21,813 bases of DNA, taken from assembly GCA_900752425.1 (NCBI GenBank), contig CAADVE010000005.1, positions 1 to 21,813 of the forward strand. The letters are read 5' to 3'. This document shows positions 8,754 to 16,132 of the stretch, one piece after another; position 1 is the first letter of the stretch, and the number at the start of each line of letters is the position of its first letter. Source of the stretch: an uncultured Collinsella sp. GTDB lineage: Bacteria; Actinomycetota; Coriobacteriia; Coriobacteriales; Coriobacteriaceae. The translations under genes and the position numbers were made by a program. The notes beneath the pieces were generated by a model. That model saw nothing but the letters and a program-made list of their open reading frames with translations. It made no database searches and had not been told where the DNA came from.

Positions 8754-9773
8754 TTAGGCGGCTGCGGCGGCCTTGTCGGTCGTTGCCTTGCTATCGCCGT
8801 TGCCCTGGCCCTCAAAATGTTTGTAGCACCAGCTGGTGACCAGCGGGGTCAAAATAGCCGTCACGATTGCGCAGGCAGCAACCTGTGCCGTAGCCGTCGC
8901 GAGCACGGCGCCGCCGTACATGGCCCCGTTGACGCTTGCCATGGCAGCAGGCGTGGCCACATTGGCTCCGGCGCAGCTCGAAATGGCCGCACCTGCGACA
9001 CCCGTACCACCCGTGAGCTTATCGACCGCGATGACGGGAATTGCAAAGACCACCGAGCAGATCACGCCGAGCAGAATACCGGGGAGACCGCCATTAATGA
9101 GCTGGCCAAAGGTCATGGTCGAGCCCATGGCAAAGAAGACGAGCACGATGATGGCGGAAAGTGCCGGTGCCATCATCTTCTTAAAGCTGGGGAACAGGTT
9201 ACCCAGAATAATGCCGAGGACGATCGGCAGAATGGCACCCACGAGCGACCAGCCGATCGGAGCCTGACCGGCAGCGCCGAGCACGATCATCGTGACCGGA
9301 GGGCCGACAACCAGCGTGGTGATGGCGACGGCGCCACGCTCGGCCTCATTGCCCATGGTGCCCATCAGACCAGCGTACATAGCGTTGTTGGCGCCGGTGC
9401 AAGCCGCCAGCATCACCATGGCAGAGATGCCAAACAGGTTGTCGTTGAACACATAAAGGATGAGCAGCGACACGGCAACGACCACGATCTGCTTGACGGC
9501 GATGATGATGGCGCCGCGTGCAGCGGCGGCAGGAGCACTCTTAAACGAAATCGTCGTACCGACGATGAGCAAAAAAGCGCCCACGAGCGGGCCTGCGCCC
9601 TGCTGGGTCATACCAAGCGTAAAGCTGCCGAGCGTTTTGAACAGGTCGGGGAATAGCGTGTTGAGCAGGCAGCCCAGCAAAAGCGGCACCAAAATATTGG
9701 CACCCGGGATGGAGGACATCTTAAAGAACGGCTCCTTTGCCGCCGGCGCCTCCACCGCAGTCGATTCACTCAT
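8754..9773 (-). CDS. KdgT-family 2-keto-3-deoxygluconate permease
   Basis: A 339-aa integral membrane protein with about ten hydrophobic segments, Gly/Ala-rich throughout, close in length to E. coli KdgT (327 aa). Family-like stretches include ANILVPLLLGCLLNTLFP near residues 25-42, AACTGANNAMYAGLM and the C-terminal CAGANVATPAAMA. The start at 9773 (MSESTAVEAP) has AAAGGAG six bases upstream, better than the ATG seven codons earlier. It lies 108 bp after an SDR dehydrogenase gene on the same strand, as expected for uptake and metabolism of keto-deoxy or keto sugar acids derived from pectin or glucuronides. The exact substrate is inferred from family membership. Confidence 0.85.
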   Translation of the reverse strand: MSESTAVEAPAAKEPFFKMSSIPGANILVPLLLGCLLNTLFPDLFKTLGSFTLGMTQQGAGPLVGAFLLIVGTTISFKSAPAAAARGAIIIAVKQIVVVAVSLLILYVFNDNLFGISAMVMLAACTGANNAMYAGLMGTMGNEAERGAVAITTLVVGPPVTMIVLGAAGQAPIGWSLVGAILPIVLGIILGNLFPSFKKMMAPALSAIIVLVFFAMGSTMTFGQLINGGLPGILLGVICSVVFAIPVIAVDKLTGGTGVAGAAISSCAGANVATPAAMASVNGAMYGGAVLATATAQVAACAIVTAILTPLVTSWCYKHFEGQGNGDSKATTDKAAAAA

Positions 9774-9830
9774 ATATATCTCCTTTGGATGCATGCGAAT
9801 CGTAGCCGCACGCGCCTATGTCAGAAAGAA

Positions 9831-9862
9831 GGCGACGGTCCCGAGTCGCAGGAGCCGTCGCC
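9831..9862 (-). terminator. Hairpin with U-rich tail between SDR and kdgT
   Basis: GGCGACGG (9831-9838) and CCGTCGCC (9855-9862) form an 8-bp GC stem that can extend inward. On the minus strand it is followed by TTCTTTCT. This looks like a weak intrinsic terminator or attenuator that could lower kdgT expression relative to the SDR gene. Confidence 0.5.
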
Positions 9863-9881
9863 GAATAATCATCGCGGGGTA

Positions 9882-10631
9882 TTACCCGTCCAGGACGATG
9901 CCGCCGTCGCAGTCACCGATCTCGCCGTTCACGAAGCTGGCGAGGTCGGAAGCGAAGAACAGCACCATCTGCGCAGGCTCGCTGGCCTGGGCAGCGCGGC
10001 CCAGAGGAATACCGTTGATGATGCGCTGAGAGTTCTCGTCAGAGAGAATCGAGGTCATATCGGTCAACGTGAGCGACGGGCACACGGCGTTGCAGCGAAC
10101 GCCAAACTTGCCGCCCTCCTTGGCGACCGCCTTGGTAAGGCCGTTGACACCGGCCTTGGAGCTCGCGTAGGCAGCGGTGCCAAGCAGGCCGCCGCCGATC
10201 TTGCCAGCAACGGAACTCACGTTGACGATAGTGCCGGCATGCGCCGCCTTAAAGTGCGGGTACACGGCGTTCATCATAGTGAAGGTACCGTTGAGGTTGA
10301 TATCGATAGTGCGGCGCCACTCGGTGTCATCGATCTCGGCGAACTTCTTGGTGCTGATGACGCCAGCGCAGTTAATCAAGATGTTGGTTTGCGGCAGGTC
10401 CGTAAAAATCTGCTCGACGGTCTCGCGCGCCTTGGGCGCATCGGCGACATCGAGCTGATAGAACTTGTTGCCCTCGCCAAGCTCGGCCACTGCGGCCTCG
10501 CCCTTAGCAGCGTTCCTTGCGATGAGCGCGACGTGTCCGCCGCCCGCGACGATGCCCTTGGCGATCTCGAGGCCAATGCCCTGAGTGCCGCCCGTGACAA
10601 TCGCGGTCTTGCCCGTGAAGTCAAATGCCAT
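9882..10631 (-). CDS. SDR-family dehydrogenase, KduD / gluconate 5-dehydrogenase-like
   Basis: A 249-aa classical short-chain dehydrogenase/reductase. The cofactor-binding motif TGGTQGIG is at residues 13-20 and NCAG at 87-90; the catalytic tetrad is N112, S140, Y155 and K159 (YASSK). The ending CDGGIVLDG matches the usual SDR C-terminus. R39, just after the second beta strand, could favour NADP, but this is a guess. The ATG at 10631 follows GGGGATGGAG. Its gene is the first of a two-gene unit with the KdgT permease, suggesting oxidation/reduction of a sugar acid such as 2-keto-3-deoxygluconate/2,5-diketo-3-deoxygluconate or 5-ketogluconate. It is transcribed divergently from the MarR-ABC operon. 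Confidence 0.85.
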   Translation of the reverse strand: MAFDFTGKTAIVTGGTQGIGLEIAKGIVAGGGHVALIARNAAKGEAAVAELGEGNKFYQLDVADAPKARETVEQIFTDLPQTNILINCAGVISTKKFAEIDDTEWRRTIDINLNGTFTMMNAVYPHFKAAHAGTIVNVSSVAGKIGGGLLGTAAYASSKAGVNGLTKAVAKEGGKFGVRCNAVCPSLTLTDMTSILSDENSQRIINGIPLGRAAQASEPAQMVLFFASDLASFVNGEIGDCDGGIVLDG

Positions 10632-10814
10632 GACTCCATCCCCCTTTAATTTAGGTGTCTCCTTGCGGGAAGTTGGAGCATCGCACGTGGCGATAAATGA
10701 GTCCCAGTCGTCATGGTGGTGACAACCCCTCGCCTAACCGCGTGCATACTAGTTCTTTGAAACGCTTTAGCAATTGAATGATTTTAAGTCTTAATGAGCT
10801 CTTAATATTGCCCA

Positions 10815-10844
10815 TTGTATGAGGCCCGCGTATGGGGGTATCAT
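10815..10844 (+). promoter_or_regulatory. Putative promoter of the marR-ABC operon
   Basis: TTGTAT (10815-10820) and TATCAT (10839-10844) are separated by 18 nt. The -10 element overlaps the left arm of the inverted repeat at 10843-10857. The -35 match is modest. Confidence 0.4.
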
Positions 10845-10891
10845 CTTCCACCGAAAATAGTTTCTAGTGTTAGGGGTTTTCGGTGGAAGAT
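10843..10891. promoter_or_regulatory. Inverted repeat spanning the marR promoter and start codon
   Basis: ATCTTCCACCGAAAA (10843-10857) is repeated in perfect inverse orientation at 10877-10891, with 19 bp between. The right arm contains the GTG start codon of marR and the spacer contains its AGGGG ribosome-binding site. It is a good candidate for a MarR autoregulatory operator, or two sites bound by separate dimers. Confidence 0.5.
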
Positions 10892-11332
10892 ACCGATTTC
10901 CATGAGCTTGGGCGTCAGCTCTTTACCGAGTTTGGCAGCATGCACCAGCGCGTTTCGCGCTTTGCCGACCAGGCTCTGGGTGGCGAGATGGCCGTCATGC
11001 GCGCCCTCATGCGCGCCGGCGGCTCGCTCACGCCGAGCGAACTCGCTGATCGCGCCTGGGTCTCGAGCGCCCGCATCGCCAATATCCTGCGCGCCCTCGA
11101 GGCCAAGGGCTGGGTCGAGCGCGAGCACTCAAAGACCGACCGTCGTCGCGTACACGTCACGGTGACCGACAAAGGATTCCAGGTTATCGAAATCAAACGT
11201 CGGGAATTCGAGGACCGCACCGCGGCCTTCCTCGAGCAGCTTGGCGAAACAGATACCCAAGAGATGGTGCGCCTTCTTAGACGTGCCAACGAAATTATCG
11301 ACCGCAATCAAGAAAGGAGAGATGCCGAGTGA
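10883..11332 (+). CDS. MarR-family transcriptional regulator
   Basis: A 149-aa winged-helix regulator. The recognition helix region LTPSELADRAWVSSARIANIL (residues 49-69) is followed by the wing with the family motif DRRR (86-89) and VTVTDKG; N- and C-terminal helices would form the dimer interface. The GTG start is preceded by TTAGGGG at a 6-nt spacing; the next in-frame ATG would remove the first helix. Its stop overlaps the GTG start of the following ABC transporter gene (GTGA), so the two are translationally coupled. It most likely controls the exporter operon in response to a small ligand. Confidence 0.9.
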   Translation: MEDTDFHELGRQLFTEFGSMHQRVSRFADQALGGEMAVMRALMRAGGSLTPSELADRAWVSSARIANILRALEAKGWVEREHSKTDRRRVHVTVTDKGFQVIEIKRREFEDRTAAFLEQLGETDTQEMVRLLRRANEIIDRNQERRDAE

Positions 11333-13695
11333 GGATTCTCAAGCTCTTTAAAAAACATATCCTGGCACTGTTCGCAGCTATCGTACTTATCGTAATCAGC
11401 TGCAACGCCGATCTGGCGCTGCCTACCTATATGAGCGACATCGTCGACGTGGGTGTGCAGCAAGGCGGCATCGCGTCGCCCGTACCCGACACCATCCGCG
11501 CCGAATCGCTCGACGACCTCGAACTCTTTATGAGCGCCAAGGACGCCAAGGCTGTGGAGGCCGTGTTTAGCAAGGCTGACAAAAACGACATTCGAACGTA
11601 CGAGGGCACCGAGGAAGAGCGTGCCGATGGAGGCAAGATTGCCGACATTATGAGCCTGCCCGAGACTGTTGTCCTTTCGCTCAACCAGGGCATCGACGCC
11701 AACTCCATGGGCGACATGATGGGCTCGTCCAGCGAGAAAGACGACAACGCTGCCCAGGCCATGCCCACCCCCGAGCAAATGGCAGCGATGACGCCCGAGC
11801 AGCTCGCCGAGATGCAGCAGAAGGCCGCGGCGGCGCAGAACATGCAAAAGCAGATTGATGCCGACGGCGGTAAGATCACTATGAAGAGCCTGCGCCTGGG
11901 TGTCGAGGGCGGTCTGGTAGACCAAAGCAAGCTCGTCGAGGGCGCCAACCAAATGGCGGACAAAATGGGCTCCATGTCGGGCTCCATCGTCACCCAGCGC
12001 GCCGTGAGCTATGTACAGGACGAGTACAAGGCGCAGGGCATCGACCCCGCCGACGTGCAGAACGCCTACCTGAGCCGCATGGCGACCACGATGTTTGGGC
12101 TGTGCCTGGTGTCGCTCGTCGCCACCATCCTGACCGGTGCCGTGGCTTCGCGCACCGCCTGCTCCATCGCCCGCGACCTGCGCCGCGAGACCTTCAACAA
12201 GGTTATGCACTTCTCGCCGGCCGAGGTGGGCAAGTTTAGCCAGGCCTCGCTCATCACTCGTTGCACCAACGACATTCAGCAGATCCAGATGGCCGCAACC
12301 CTGTTTATCCGCATGTGCCTGATGGCCCCCGTCATGGGCATCGTCGCCGTCATGCGCGTCCTGGCCAACCATACCGGCCTGGAGTGGACCATCGCCGTTG
12401 CCATCATCGCGGTCTCGGCCGTCGTCGGCGTGCTTATGGGCCTCACCATGCCCAAGTTCAAAAAGATGCAAAGCTTTGTTGACCGCGTGAACCTTACCGC
12501 CCGCGAGCTGCTCGACGGCCTTATGCCCATCCGCTCGTTCAACCGCGAGGAACATGAGCTCGAGCGTTTTGACAAGGCTTCGCTCGACCTAATGACCACG
12601 CAGCTCTACACCAACCGCGCCATGAGCTTTATGATGCCGCTCATGATGCTCGTCATGAACTGCATCACCGTGCTTATCGTCTGGTTTGGCGCGCAGGGCG
12701 TGTCCGACGGCGTGATGCAGGTCGGCAACATGATGGCGTTTATCTCCTACACCATGCAGATCGTCATGGCGTTTATGATCCTCACCATGGTTTCGGTCAT
12801 CCTGCCCCGTGCCGAGGTCGCAGCCGAGCGCGTGGAAGAGGTCATCACTTGCCCCACGAGCATCAACGACCCTGTCTCACCCAAACTGCCCGTGGCCAGC
12901 GCGTCGCGCGGTGAGCTCACCTTCCGCGACGTGAGCTTCCAGTATCCCGATGCCCGCGCCGATGTCATCAGCGGCGTGAACTTCACCACGCATGCCGGTC
13001 AGATGCTCGGCATCATTGGCTCCACGGGCTCGGGCAAGTCCACGCTCGTGCAGTTGATTCCGCGCCTGTACGACGTCACGGGCGGCAGCATTTCACTCGA
13101 CGGCATCGATGTGCGCGACATGACCCTTTCCGAGCTGCGCCGCCGCATTGGTTACATCCCGCAGCAGGGGCGTCTGTTCTCGGGCACCGTCGAGAGCAAC
13201 CTCAAGTTTGCCGGCGACATGGTGAGTGACGAGGATATGCGCCAGGCAGCACGCGTCGCCCAGGCGGAGGACTTTATCGCCGAGCGCGAGGACGGGTACG
13301 ACTCCCCCATTAGCCAGGGCGGCTCCAATGTCTCGGGCGGTCAGCGTCAGCGCCTGGCCATCGCCCGCGCCTTGGCCAAGAAGCCCGAGGTCGTGGTGTT
13401 CGATGATTCGTTTAGTGCGCTCGACTACAAGACCGACGCTCGCCTGCGCGAGGAGCTCGCCAAAAACGTCACTGACGCCGCACTCGTGGTCGTGGCCCAG
13501 CGCATCGCGACCATCATGCACGCCGACCAGATTGTCGTGCTTGACGACGGCCACGTGGTGGGCACCGGTACGCACGAGGAGCTGCTGCACAGCTGCCCGG
13601 CGTACCTGGAGATCGCACAGTCGCAGCTTTCCGCCGAAGAGCTAGGGCTTACCCAAGAAGAAATTGCAGCCGTCACGGAAGGAGGCGAGCGCTAA
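11329..13695 (+). CDS. ABC exporter half-transporter with large extracellular loop and degenerate ATPase site
   Basis: A 788-aa exporter subunit. TM1 (about 8-30) is followed by an unusually long predicted extracytoplasmic segment (about 36-250) with a Met/Gln/Ala-rich coiled-coil-like part (PEQMAAMTPEQLAEMQQKAA), then the remaining membrane helices (from about 253). In the nucleotide-binding domain Walker A is GSTGSGKST (K570), the signature VSGGQ (668-672), Walker B VVVFDD, with D693 replacing the catalytic Glu, and the switch residue is Q724 instead of His. These substitutions are typical of the degenerate-site partner in heterodimeric exporters such as TmrAB, BmrCD or TM287/288. The GTG start overlaps marR, with AGGAGAG upstream; the stop overlaps the next start. 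Likely exports drugs, peptides or lipids. Confidence 0.9.
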   Translation: MRILKLFKKHILALFAAIVLIVISCNADLALPTYMSDIVDVGVQQGGIASPVPDTIRAESLDDLELFMSAKDAKAVEAVFSKADKNDIRTYEGTEEERADGGKIADIMSLPETVVLSLNQGIDANSMGDMMGSSSEKDDNAAQAMPTPEQMAAMTPEQLAEMQQKAAAAQNMQKQIDADGGKITMKSLRLGVEGGLVDQSKLVEGANQMADKMGSMSGSIVTQRAVSYVQDEYKAQGIDPADVQNAYLSRMATTMFGLCLVSLVATILTGAVASRTACSIARDLRRETFNKVMHFSPAEVGKFSQASLITRCTNDIQQIQMAATLFIRMCLMAPVMGIVAVMRVLANHTGLEWTIAVAIIAVSAVVGVLMGLTMPKFKKMQSFVDRVNLTARELLDGLMPIRSFNREEHELERFDKASLDLMTTQLYTNRAMSFMMPLMMLVMNCITVLIVWFGAQGVSDGVMQVGNMMAFISYTMQIVMAFMILTMVSVILPRAEVAAERVEEVITCPTSINDPVSPKLPVASASRGELTFRDVSFQYPDARADVISGVNFTTHAGQMLGIIGSTGSGKSTLVQLIPRLYDVTGGSISLDGIDVRDMTLSELRRRIGYIPQQGRLFSGTVESNLKFAGDMVSDEDMRQAARVAQAEDFIAEREDGYDSPISQGGSNVSGGQRQRLAIARALAKKPEVVVFDDSFSALDYKTDARLREELAKNVTDAALVVVAQRIATIMHADQIVVLDDGHVVGTGTHEELLHSCPAYLEIAQSQLSAEELGLTQEEIAAVTEGGER

Positions 13696-15551
13696 TGGCA
13701 GACGAGACCAAGACTCAGATTCCCAAGCCCACCCGCCAGCGTGGTCCCATGGGCCGCATGGGCGGCATGCGTCGCGGCGAAAAGGCCAAGGACTTTAAGG
13801 GCACCATGAGGCAGCTGCTCGGCTATATCGGCCAGCACAAGATTGCCGTGTTTGCCGCCGTCGCCTTTGCCGTGTGCTCGGTCATCTTCAATATTGTGGG
13901 ACCTAAGGTGCTCGGCCAGGTCACCACCAAACTGTTCGAGGGCCTGGTTGCCAAGGTCAACGGTACCGGCGATGTCGACTTTGCCTGGATCGCCAAGACG
14001 CTCGGCTTTTTGCTCTGCCTGTATCTGGCGAGCTCTGCCTGCAGCCTGATCCAGGGCTGGCTCATGACCGGTGTCACGCAAAAGATCTGCTACCGCATGC
14101 GCAAGGAGATCGCCGCCAAGATCGCCGTCGTGCCGATGAGCTACTTTAACGGTCACAGCAAGGGCGATGTGCTCAGCCGCATCACCAACGACGTCGATAC
14201 GCTGGGCCAGTCGCTCAACCAGAGCGTAACGCAGCTTATTACGTCCGTCACGCAGATTATCGGCGTGCTCGTCATGATGCTTTCGATCAGCCTGCCGCTC
14301 ACCGGCGTCACCGTGCTCACGCTGCCGGCCGCCGCGATTATCTTGATGGTGATGATCCACTTCTCGCAGCCGTACTTCCGCGAGCAGCAGCAGGTTCTGG
14401 GCGCCGTCAACGGCATTATCGAGGAGGATTTTGCCGGCCAGAACGTCATTCAGGTGTTCGACCGCGCCGAGGCTTCGATCGAGGAGTTCGACCGTCAAAA
14501 CGACCGCCTCTTTATTAGCGGCTGGCGCTCGCAGTTCCTGTCGGGCCTGATGATGCCGCTTATGAGCCTGGTGGGTAACATGGGCTATGTGGGCGTCGTC
14601 GTGGTGGGCGCACAGCTCGCGCTGACCGGCAATGCCACGCCCGGCGACATTCAGAGCTTTATCCAGTACGTGCGCAACTTTACGCAGCCGGTGCAGCAGC
14701 TGGGCAACGTGAGCAACACGATGCAGTCGATGGCAGCTGCCACGGAGCGTGTGTTTGAGTTTTTGGCCGCGCCCGCAGAGGAGCAGAAGGCCGACGCGCG
14801 GATTCCCGAGAAGCGCCCCGGCCACGTGGAATTTGACCATGTGAAGTTTGGCTACACGCCCGACAAGACCATCATCCACGACTTTAGCTGCGAGGCGCAG
14901 CCCGGCCAGACCATCGCCATCGTCGGCCCCACCGGCGCCGGCAAGACCACGCTCATTAAGCTGCTGCAGCGCTTCTACGATGTGGACGGCGGCTCGCTGC
15001 GCGTCGAGGGCATCGACGTGCGCGACTGGGACCGCGCGGCACTTCGCGGCGAGTTTGCCATGGTGCTGCAGGATACCTGGCTGTTTAACGGCACGATCCG
15101 CGAGAACATCCGCTACGGACGCCCCGATGCAAGCGATGCCGAGGTCGAGGCCGCCGCGCGCGCCGCACGCTGCGATCACTTTATCCATACGCTCGCCGGC
15201 GGTTACGACTTTATGATCAACGAGGAGGGCACTAACCTGTCGCAGGGTCAGCGCCAGCTCGTGACCATCGCCCGTGCCATTTTGGCCGACCGCCCGGCGC
15301 TGATTCTGGACGAGGCGACCTCCAACGTCGATACCCGCACCGAGGAACTCATTCAGCGTGCCATGGATGCGCTGATGCAGGGCCGTACCAGCTTTGTCAT
15401 CGCGCACCGCCTGTCCACGATCCGCAACGCCGACGTAATCTTGGTAATTCGCGACGGCGACATCGTCGAGAAGGGCACACACGACGAGCTACTCGCCCAG
15501 GGTGGCTTCTACGCCGACCTGTATAACTCGCAGTTCGACGAGGCGGCGTAA
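13695..15551 (+). CDS. ABC exporter half-transporter, catalytically canonical partner
   Basis: A 618-aa exporter subunit: a basic Met/Gly/Arg-rich N-terminus, six predicted membrane helices (about 45-330) and an ATPase domain. Walker A is GPTGAGKTT (K417), Walker B LILDEA with catalytic E540, and H571 is present in VIAHRLST. The signature is LSQGQ (515-519) rather than LSGGQ. Thus its own Walker motifs plus the VSGGQ of the partner make one competent ATP site, while its altered signature completes the partner's degenerate site. The start codon shares a base with the preceding stop (TAATG), so the two are made as a pair. The substrate is unknown. A strong terminator follows. Confidence 0.92.
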   Translation: MADETKTQIPKPTRQRGPMGRMGGMRRGEKAKDFKGTMRQLLGYIGQHKIAVFAAVAFAVCSVIFNIVGPKVLGQVTTKLFEGLVAKVNGTGDVDFAWIAKTLGFLLCLYLASSACSLIQGWLMTGVTQKICYRMRKEIAAKIAVVPMSYFNGHSKGDVLSRITNDVDTLGQSLNQSVTQLITSVTQIIGVLVMMLSISLPLTGVTVLTLPAAAIILMVMIHFSQPYFREQQQVLGAVNGIIEEDFAGQNVIQVFDRAEASIEEFDRQNDRLFISGWRSQFLSGLMMPLMSLVGNMGYVGVVVVGAQLALTGNATPGDIQSFIQYVRNFTQPVQQLGNVSNTMQSMAAATERVFEFLAAPAEEQKADARIPEKRPGHVEFDHVKFGYTPDKTIIHDFSCEAQPGQTIAIVGPTGAGKTTLIKLLQRFYDVDGGSLRVEGIDVRDWDRAALRGEFAMVLQDTWLFNGTIRENIRYGRPDASDAEVEAAARAARCDHFIHTLAGGYDFMINEEGTNLSQGQRQLVTIARAILADRPALILDEATSNVDTRTEELIQRAMDALMQGRTSFVIAHRLSTIRNADVILVIRDGDIVEKGTHDELLAQGGFYADLYNSQFDEAA

Positions 15552-15581
15552 CAACCGGCGGCAAACAACCGCAATGCCCAG

Positions 15582-15618
15582 AAAACGGGGGCGCAGGACA
15601 ACCTGCGCCCCCGTTTTT
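15582..15618 (+). terminator. Intrinsic terminator of the marR-ABC-ABC operon
   Basis: ACGGGGGCGCAGG (15585-15597) pairs perfectly with 15602-15614 around a 4-nt loop, followed by TTTTT and preceded by AAAA, so it can work in both directions. It begins about 30 bp after the ABC stop codon. Confidence 0.92.
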
Positions 15619-15677
15619 GCTCTGCGACCCTCAAACCGCCTCCCCTGGGACCTGATTGACAGCCCCTTCGAGGCCCC

Positions 15678-15725
15678 GTGGGCAAAAAAGGGCAAATATG
15701 AGTACTGTTACCTTTTTAGTAACAG
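15678..15725 (+). repeat. Inverted motif copy A with hairpin
   Basis: A 33-bp motif (15678-15710; core CAAATATGAGTAC) matches copy B at 15876-15908 in reverse complement at 29 of 33 positions. It runs into a hairpin, CTGTTAC (15705-15711) with GTAACAG (15719-15725), around a T-rich 7-nt loop. Confidence 0.7.
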
Positions 15726-15861
15726 CCAAAACAGCCCCAAATGCCGTTTTCACGGCTTACACGCGTCCCTAAATTGATCAAACAGCCCTATAGCGGACTT
15801 ATATGTGTTTGCGTTAATAAACATATTTTGCTGTTATGTCTATTATTTTGCGAAGGCAATA

Positions 15862-15908
15862 TGCTACTAAGATAGCAACCGTACTCATATTTGGCATTTT
15901 TTGCCCAC
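15862..15908 (-). repeat. Inverted motif copy B with hairpin
   Basis: Reverse complement of copy A with 29 of 33 matches (15876-15908). As in copy A, a small stem follows on the inner side (TGCTA/TAGCA within 15862-15877) although its bases differ, so the structure is kept while sequence changes. Confidence 0.65.
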
Positions 15909-15993
15909 ATGGTATTTCCTGGGGAACTGACAACAGCCTTAGGGTCCCGCGCGGCGCCGCTCCCTCCCGGCATTCGCCAACGTTTACCCAGAT

Positions 15994-16034
15994 AAAACCT
16001 GCCAAAATAAACCTGTCCCTTTTTGGCAGGTTTT
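15994..16034. terminator. 14-bp hairpin upstream of the DAHP synthase promoter
   Basis: AAAACCTGCCAAAA (15994-16007) pairs perfectly with TTTTGGCAGGTTTT (16021-16034) around a 13-nt loop. With its T-run it resembles a bidirectional intrinsic terminator. It lies upstream of the predicted DAHP synthase promoter, so it more likely insulates the gene than attenuates it. Confidence 0.55.
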
Positions 16035-16048
16035 GGGGTGACGAGGGC

Positions 16049-16077
16049 TTGCACTTTAGCGTGCGACAGCGGATAAT
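16049..16077 (+). promoter_or_regulatory. Promoter of the DAHP synthase gene
   Basis: TTGCAC (16049-16054) and GATAAT (16072-16077) are separated by 17 nt, predicting a start near 16084 and a leader of about 50 nt ending in the strong RBS TTGAGGAGG. Confidence 0.7.
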
Positions 16078-16132
16078 GCCGTGCATTCGACAATACGCTT
16101 TTTGCTCTTTCTATAGATTGAGGAGGCCCCGC

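Larger units (their letters stand above)
15552..16132. other. Repeat-rich region between the ABC operon and DAHP synthase
   Basis: About 580 bp without a credible gene. It contains the ABC terminator, a pair of inverted 33-bp motifs each with a hairpin, an AT-rich centre (15711-15875), a second terminator-like hairpin at 15994-16034 and the DAHP synthase promoter. A frame upstream of the DAHP synthase start stays open but crosses these elements and looks non-coding. Confidence 0.6.

Noticed and set aside
8390..8815. 141-codon open frame between pflB and kdgT
   Set aside because: It crosses the perfect terminator stem and the kdgT 3' end, with a basic, patternless translation; treated as non-coding.
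11308..15482. Long open frames on the minus strand opposite both ABC exporter genes
   Set aside because: Low-complexity His/Gly/Ala/Leu-rich translations mirroring the coding strand; no RBS or family motifs.
15711..15875. Aromatic amino acid leader peptide or T-box upstream of DAHP synthase
   Set aside because: No run of Trp/Tyr/Phe codons in a short RBS-preceded frame and no T-box motif was seen; the hairpin at 15994-16034 lies upstream of the predicted transcript start.
15836..16132. Extended N-terminus of the DAHP synthase
   Set aside because: The upstream in-frame part crosses an inverted repeat, a hairpin and a good promoter; the ATG at 16133 has an excellent RBS and gives the usual family length.
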